Shown in pieces: positions 5,921 through 8,527 of a DNA stretch of 8,527 nt. The position numbers were made by a program, and so were the translations under genes. Positions within the stretch are counted from its first letter, which is position 1. Each line of letters opens with the position of its first letter. The notes under the pieces are model-generated. The model had not been told where the DNA came from. It ran no database searches and saw only the letters and a program-made list of their open reading frames with translations. Source of the DNA: BRH-c25 sp964447145 (GTDB taxonomy: Bacteria > Bacillota > Clostridia > Lutisporales > Lutisporaceae); NCBI GenBank assembly GCA_964447145.1, contig CAYURW010000108.1:1-8527 (forward strand), given 5' to 3'.

Positions 5921-6030
5921 TTATGTTTCTCCTCTAAAATATTCAGAAAATTATTTTATGTCTGCTGTCACTACAGAGTCATAACAGATTTCAGGGAAAA
6001 CTGCACACTGCAGATTCCTTGATTTATGTG
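5919..6030 (-). pseudogene. trpG: Remnant of trpG (anthranilate synthase glutaminase subunit), 3' end only
   Basis: The 110-bp gap between trpE and trpD reads, in one frame, INQGICSVQFSLKSVMTL, two stops, QQT, one stop, then NNFLNILEEKHK and TGA. This matches the C-terminal signature of TrpG (IYGVQFHPESVMT ... NFLxI). ICSVQFSLKSVMT agrees with that consensus at I, V, Q, F, S, V, M and T. The catalytic His and Glu of HPE have become Ser-Leu-Lys. The final TGA overlaps the trpD ATG, as an intact trpG would. The rest of the gene, including the nucleophile Cys region, is gone, apparently by a deletion ending just after trpE. The surviving tail carries the trpD ribosome binding site, a likely reason it was kept. 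Reading by eye, not by alignment search. Confidence 0.75.
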
Positions 6031-6031
6031 T

Positions 6032-7489
6032 TTAACCGTCATCCGCCAGTTTCAGCGCTTTCAAAACTGCAGCTGCTTTATTGATACACTCCTGGTGTTC
6101 CTTTTCAGGAACGGAGTCTGCAACAATCCCGGCACCGCTGCGTACAAAAACCTTGCCGTTTTTCTTATAAGCAATACGGATTGCAATACAGGTGTCCAAA
6201 TTTCCATTGAAATCCAAATATCCTACTGCGCCTCCATAGATTCCGCGCTTATTATTTTCAATATCGTTAATCAGTTGGCATGCTCTGGCTTTTGGCACTC
6301 CCGTTAGTGTGCCTGCAGGAAGGATGGCATCGATTGCGTCAAAAGGCTGTTTGTCCTCCGCAATTTCCCCGCGGACAGTCGAACTGATGTGCATAACATG
6401 GGAATAACGTTCTACTGAGTGGTATTTTTCCACTGAGACGCTGCCAGACTTGCTTATTTTCTCAACGTCGCTCCGGCCTAAATCAACCAGCATATTGTGC
6501 TCAGCAAGCTCCTTCGGATCTGAACGTAGTTCCTCTTCCAGTTTTTTATCTTCCTCCTCTGTCCGTCCTCTGGGGCGTGTACCGGCCAATGGACATGTGT
6601 GCAGAATGCCGTTTTCCAGTTTGACCAGAGTTTCTGGGGAGGCGCCTGCGACCTCCATATCTGAACCGGAGAAATAGAACATATATGGTGAGGGATTTAC
6701 TGTGCGCAGAACACGATAGGTGTTGAGCAATGTTCCCTCGTACTGAGCTTCCAGACAGTTTGATAAGACGATTTGGGAAATATGGCCTTCCCTGATGTGG
6801 TGCTGAGCCTGCTTGACCATGCTGCAATACTTTTCCTGATTGAATAAAGCTGTAATATCGGATTTCAGCTTTCCCGGTTTATCCACCTGCGGCTGGCCTC
6901 TGCAAATCAGTTCTGCCATTTGACGAAGCTTCATCTTTGCCCGTTCATATTCTATCTCATAGTTTTCAAGAGAAATGTTTGCAATCAGTACGATCCTCTG
7001 CCTGTAACTGTCAAAGGCAATTACCTTGTCAAACAACATTAAGTCAACATCTTTAAACCCCTCAGTATCCTCGGCATCCAGTTTTAAAGAGGGCTCCGTA
7101 TATTTTATATAATCATAGGAAAAATAACCAACTAATCCTCCGGTAAAGGTTGGAAGCCCAGAAAATCTAATACTTTTGTATTCTGCGAGAATATTTTTGA
7201 TATATTTACCCGGGTCAGTTGTTACAAAGGAAATCTGCCCAATCTTCATATTCCCATCTGTGCAGGTGATTTCCAGTTTCGGATCATAGCCAAGGTAAGT
7301 ATAGCGCCCCCTCTCTTCATTGTCTAAAACAGACTCCAGCAGGTAGCAGTGTTCAGATACATTTTTCAAAATCTGTATCACTTCAATTGGGATTTTGTTG
7401 TCCGACATAATCTCCATACTAACAGGTGCGGTTTTGTATTTTCGGGTTTCTGCAGCAGATTTGATTTCTTCCAGCGTTGGATAAAACAT
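6032..7489 (-). CDS. trpE: Anthranilate synthase component I
   Basis: The enzyme converts chorismate to anthranilate with ammonia, normally supplied by TrpG. The 485 residues cover the whole family. The N-terminal domain carries LLES (50-53), part of the tryptophan feedback site, and GGLVGYFSYDYIKY (117-130). The chorismate-binding domain has GASPETLVKLENG (282-294), LAGTRPRGRT (301-310), ELAEHNMLVDLGRSD (327-341), LPAGTLTGVPKARA (390-403) and the closing RSGAGIVADSVPEKEH (450-465). TLTGVPK replaces the commoner TLSGAPK. The ATG has GAGAGGAA about 6 nt upstream and follows the T-box terminator by about 30 nt. With trpG destroyed next door, it must use free ammonia or a glutaminase encoded elsewhere, such as PabA. 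Confidence 0.96.
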   Translation of the reverse strand: MFYPTLEEIKSAAETRKYKTAPVSMEIMSDNKIPIEVIQILKNVSEHCYLLESVLDNEERGRYTYLGYDPKLEITCTDGNMKIGQISFVTTDPGKYIKNILAEYKSIRFSGLPTFTGGLVGYFSYDYIKYTEPSLKLDAEDTEGFKDVDLMLFDKVIAFDSYRQRIVLIANISLENYEIEYERAKMKLRQMAELICRGQPQVDKPGKLKSDITALFNQEKYCSMVKQAQHHIREGHISQIVLSNCLEAQYEGTLLNTYRVLRTVNPSPYMFYFSGSDMEVAGASPETLVKLENGILHTCPLAGTRPRGRTEEEDKKLEEELRSDPKELAEHNMLVDLGRSDVEKISKSGSVSVEKYHSVERYSHVMHISSTVRGEIAEDKQPFDAIDAILPAGTLTGVPKARACQLINDIENNKRGIYGGAVGYLDFNGNLDTCIAIRIAYKKNGKVFVRSGAGIVADSVPEKEHQECINKAAAVLKALKLADDG

Positions 7490-7521
7490 AAAATTCCTCT
7501 CTTTCTGTTCTGTCAGAAAAC

Positions 7522-7562
7522 AAAAAAGTCCTTGACAGAATGATTACAATTCTGTCAAGGAC
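7522..7562 (-). terminator. Regulated intrinsic terminator of the T-box leader
   Basis: GTCCTTGACAGAAT (7562-7549, minus strand) pairs perfectly over 14 bp with ATTCTGTCAAGGAC (7541-7528) across a 7-nt loop and is followed by TTTTTTG. Its 5' arm shares GTCCTT with the antiterminator, so the two folds exclude each other. It lies 33 nt before the trpE start. Confidence 0.95.
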
Positions 7563-7815
7563 GAATTATTTAATCCGCGGTGCCACCTTGATTTACGGCA
7601 AAAAACCGTACACTTAGCAGGGTACAAGCATACCCCCGGCAACTTACGTATGCCAGCACGTTGCAGAATACTTTCACAGCCCATAGGACTATAATTTCAC
7701 TGCACCCTCAGCGGTCCATTTGATGACTTGTTTTCCGTCTGACTCTCAGCAACACAGACTCTCTGTAGGAGCATCATCACCGTTATCTCCACTTCAACGG
7801 TTTGAATGATATTAA
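7522..7815 (-). promoter_or_regulatory. T-box riboswitch sensing uncharged tRNA-Trp
   Basis: The conserved T-box AAGGTGGCACCGCGG is at 7589-7575 on the minus strand. The antiterminator forms from AAGG with CCTT and GCGGAT with ATTCGT around the bulge TGGCACC. The bulge base C after TGG would pair with discriminator G, which bacterial tRNA-Trp carries. In stem I, the arms CGGTGATGA and TCATC..ACCG leave AAATGG unpaired, giving specifier codon UGG (7718-7716) followed by A, as T-box specifiers prefer. UGG is the Trp codon, matching the trp genes downstream. Uncharged tRNA-Trp should favour read-through into trpE. The T-box call is firm. The specifier is assigned from position and context. Confidence 0.92.
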
Positions 7816-7821
7816 TTTTTT

Positions 7822-7850
7822 ATATTACTCTAGAACTTCGTGTTTGTCAA
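7822..7850 (-). promoter_or_regulatory. Promoter of the trp operon
   Basis: A consensus -35 TTGACA (7850-7845), exactly 17 bp of spacer and TAATAT as -10 (7827-7822) lie just upstream of the T-box leader. The start site would be near 7815. No operator for a protein repressor is evident, consistent with control by the leader. Confidence 0.85.
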
Positions 7851-7963
7851 GAGCCATACACAAAAAATAATATACAGCAGCCGTTCAGGTTACAGTATGC
7901 TGCACTATGCCTCGCAGCGTATATCCCTTCTTGAGCATGGAAGTCACTGAATCAATATTGTTA

Positions 7964-8005
7964 TTATTAACACCATAAAAGGCTATAAGGTTGTTGTGTT
8001 AATAA
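7964..8005. repeat. 10-bp perfect inverted repeat after the selenoprotein gene
   Basis: TTATTAACAC (7964-7973) and GTGTTAATAA (7996-8005) are exact inverted repeats 22 bp apart, starting 3 bp past the stop codon of the HesB-like gene. No T-tract follows on either strand directly, so it is not a standard terminator. On the minus strand a later GCAGC/GCTGC hairpin followed by TATATTATTTTTT (about 7900-7862) could be the actual terminator, but that is weak. Confidence 0.5.
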
Positions 8006-8008
8006 TCC

Positions 8009-8290
8009 TTAGCAAGAGCTTCCAGCTCCGTTTACACTTACTGAAAAGCCTTTTCTCAGCCAGCCTTTATAATAGTCAACCACCAGGCTGTTTACCGCAT
8101 TAGCAATCTCTTTTTCTACAGAGAAGACCCTTCCGTCCTTCTCTACAATTACATCTCCATCCTTTGACTCACCCTGAGCCAATCCAAAATATGGACCCGC
8201 TCAGCCAAAGCCCTGGATCTCAATCCTGAAGTTTTTTGAATTGATACTGTTAAGCTCCGCCGCTGCATTTTCTGTTATTCTTATATCCAT
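8009..8290 (-). CDS. HesB-like selenoprotein (93 aa, Sec at residue 30, read through UGA)
   Basis: The frame from ATG 8290 meets TGA at 8203-8201 but then continues open to TAA at 8011-8009. The joined sequence reads as a small HesB/IscA-like protein: MDIRITENAAAELNSI, then IQGFG-U-AGPYFGLAQGE, VEKDGRVFSVEKE, VDYYKGW and a terminal GSSC. In cysteine-containing relatives the UGA position is Cys in GFGCGGPxFGLxLDE, and HesB-like selenoproteins are a recognised prokaryotic family. AAAGGAG lies about 10 nt before the ATG. A SECIS hairpin lies at the expected distance. The likely role is iron-sulfur or redox/metal chemistry through Sec30 and the C-terminal Cys93, but no substrate is established. 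A plain nonsense mutation is the alternative. It is less likely because the downstream sequence is fully conserved in frame. Confidence 0.85.
8164..8203 (-). other. Bacterial SECIS element (with the Sec UGA)
   Basis: On the minus strand, 18 nt after UGA (8203-8201), TTGGCTCA (8182-8175) pairs with TGAGTCAA (8171-8164) over 8 bp (one G-U pair), closing a GGG loop (8174-8172). The UGA-to-loop distance is 26 nt, and G occupies the first loop positions, as expected for bacterial SECIS hairpins bound by SelB. Confidence 0.75.
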
Positions 8291-8318
8291 TATCAACACT
8301 CCTTTAATAATAATACCC

Positions 8319-8335
8319 ATACCCCCATGGGGTAT
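8319..8335 (-). promoter_or_regulatory. Operator of the CsoR/CstR/RcnR repressor family
   Basis: ATACCCC-CAT-GGGGTAT is a perfect palindrome with 7-bp arms and matches the operator pattern of CsoR-family (DUF156) repressors, which sense copper, persulfide, nickel or formaldehyde. It covers the predicted start site just downstream of the -10, so binding should repress the HesB-like selenoprotein gene. The repressor gene is not in the window, so the inducer is unknown. Confidence 0.75.
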
Positions 8336-8341
8336 ATTGTA

Positions 8342-8370
8342 ATTATATAGTACGGTTAGGAAAAAAGCAA
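8342..8370 (-). promoter_or_regulatory. Promoter of the HesB-like selenoprotein gene
   Basis: TTGCTT (8370-8365), 17 bp of spacer and a consensus TATAAT (8347-8342) lie on the minus strand. The predicted start falls in the CsoR-type operator. Confidence 0.75.
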
Positions 8371-8527
8371 TAGAAAAATAAAATAAGTAATTATATAATA
8401 GCTTAATAATATCTAATGCATCTGGTAAAAACAATCCATGGGAAAATAAAAAATACCGTGTTACCGGTAAAATATGTCGTTAGTACAAAATAGATGCAGG
8501 CCAAAAGCATTGTTAATAATCTATTTT

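Noticed and set aside
405..7543. Plus-strand open frames across the whole window
   Set aside because: All lie opposite well-supported minus-strand genes or the T-box, lack family motifs and ribosome binding sites, and read as shadows.
7964..8005. Rex or other redox-regulator operator
   Set aside because: The arms are 22 bp apart, whereas Rex sites have adjacent half sites with a short spacer, and the position is downstream of a gene.
8201..8434. A 77-residue open frame ending at the UGA and starting at 8434
   Set aside because: The upstream part runs through the promoter and operator, has no ribosome binding site and is hydrophobic by AT-rich composition. The real start is the ATG at 8290, and the UGA is read as Sec.
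1..8527. CRISPR array or insertion sequence
   Set aside because: No regularly spaced identical repeats and no transposase-like frame are present. The only recombinase is the tyrosine recombinase.

Overview
The window looks like chromosomal DNA of a moderately AT-rich anaerobic Bacillota, most likely class Clostridia. This rests on strong AGGAGG-type ribosome binding sites, a T-box riboswitch in front of a trp operon, a two-domain DAHP synthase, rho-independent terminators, a clostridial-style tyrosine recombinase, and a small HesB-like protein read through an in-frame UGA with a bacterial SECIS hairpin. Every supported gene lies on the minus strand, so the text below runs from right to left.

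8527-7860: a sigma-A-type promoter overlapping a perfect CsoR/CstR-type operator drives a 93-residue HesB-like selenoprotein (Sec30) that a standard gene caller would truncate or miss. 7850-2498: a strong promoter and a tRNA-Trp-responsive T-box leader (specifier UGG, terminator and antiterminator visible) precede trpE, a decayed stub of trpG, trpD, trpC, trpF and aroF. The genes are abutting or overlapping. Together they give DAHP synthase, the first shikimate step, and the route from chorismate to indole-3-glycerol phosphate. The glutaminase subunit gene is destroyed and trpB/trpA are absent from this locus. 2411-2195: a tRNA-Arg(UCG) gene with its own promoter, encoded CCA and terminator. 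2200-2042: a GC-rich block of consecutive hairpins ending in a terminator-like hairpin, possibly a small structured RNA.

1972-1: an integron-like module. A 364-residue tyrosine recombinase with all catalytic residues, but without the insertion that defines integron integrases, is followed in the same orientation by a short spacer with direct repeats (attI-like). A 632-bp gene cassette encoding a cysteine-rich DUF3795 protein comes next. Its ends are a 19-bp inverted repeat (17/19 matches) beginning with the integron core GTTRRRY / RYYYAAC. The trailing end continues into a 67-nt imperfect palindrome organised like an attC site, and a further reading frame starts just beyond it and runs off the window. 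In an excised circle the two ends would join into one attC with a long stem. This is the most likely undescribed system here: a Xer-like recombinase serving an integron-type cassette array in a clostridium.

The 353 bases between the recombinase start and the tRNA hold the recombinase promoter and the structured block. The 518 bases between trpE and the selenoprotein gene hold the T-box, its promoter and an unexplained inverted repeat. I see nothing further that I can name in 8371-8527, apart from a 10-bp palindrome at 8461-8470.
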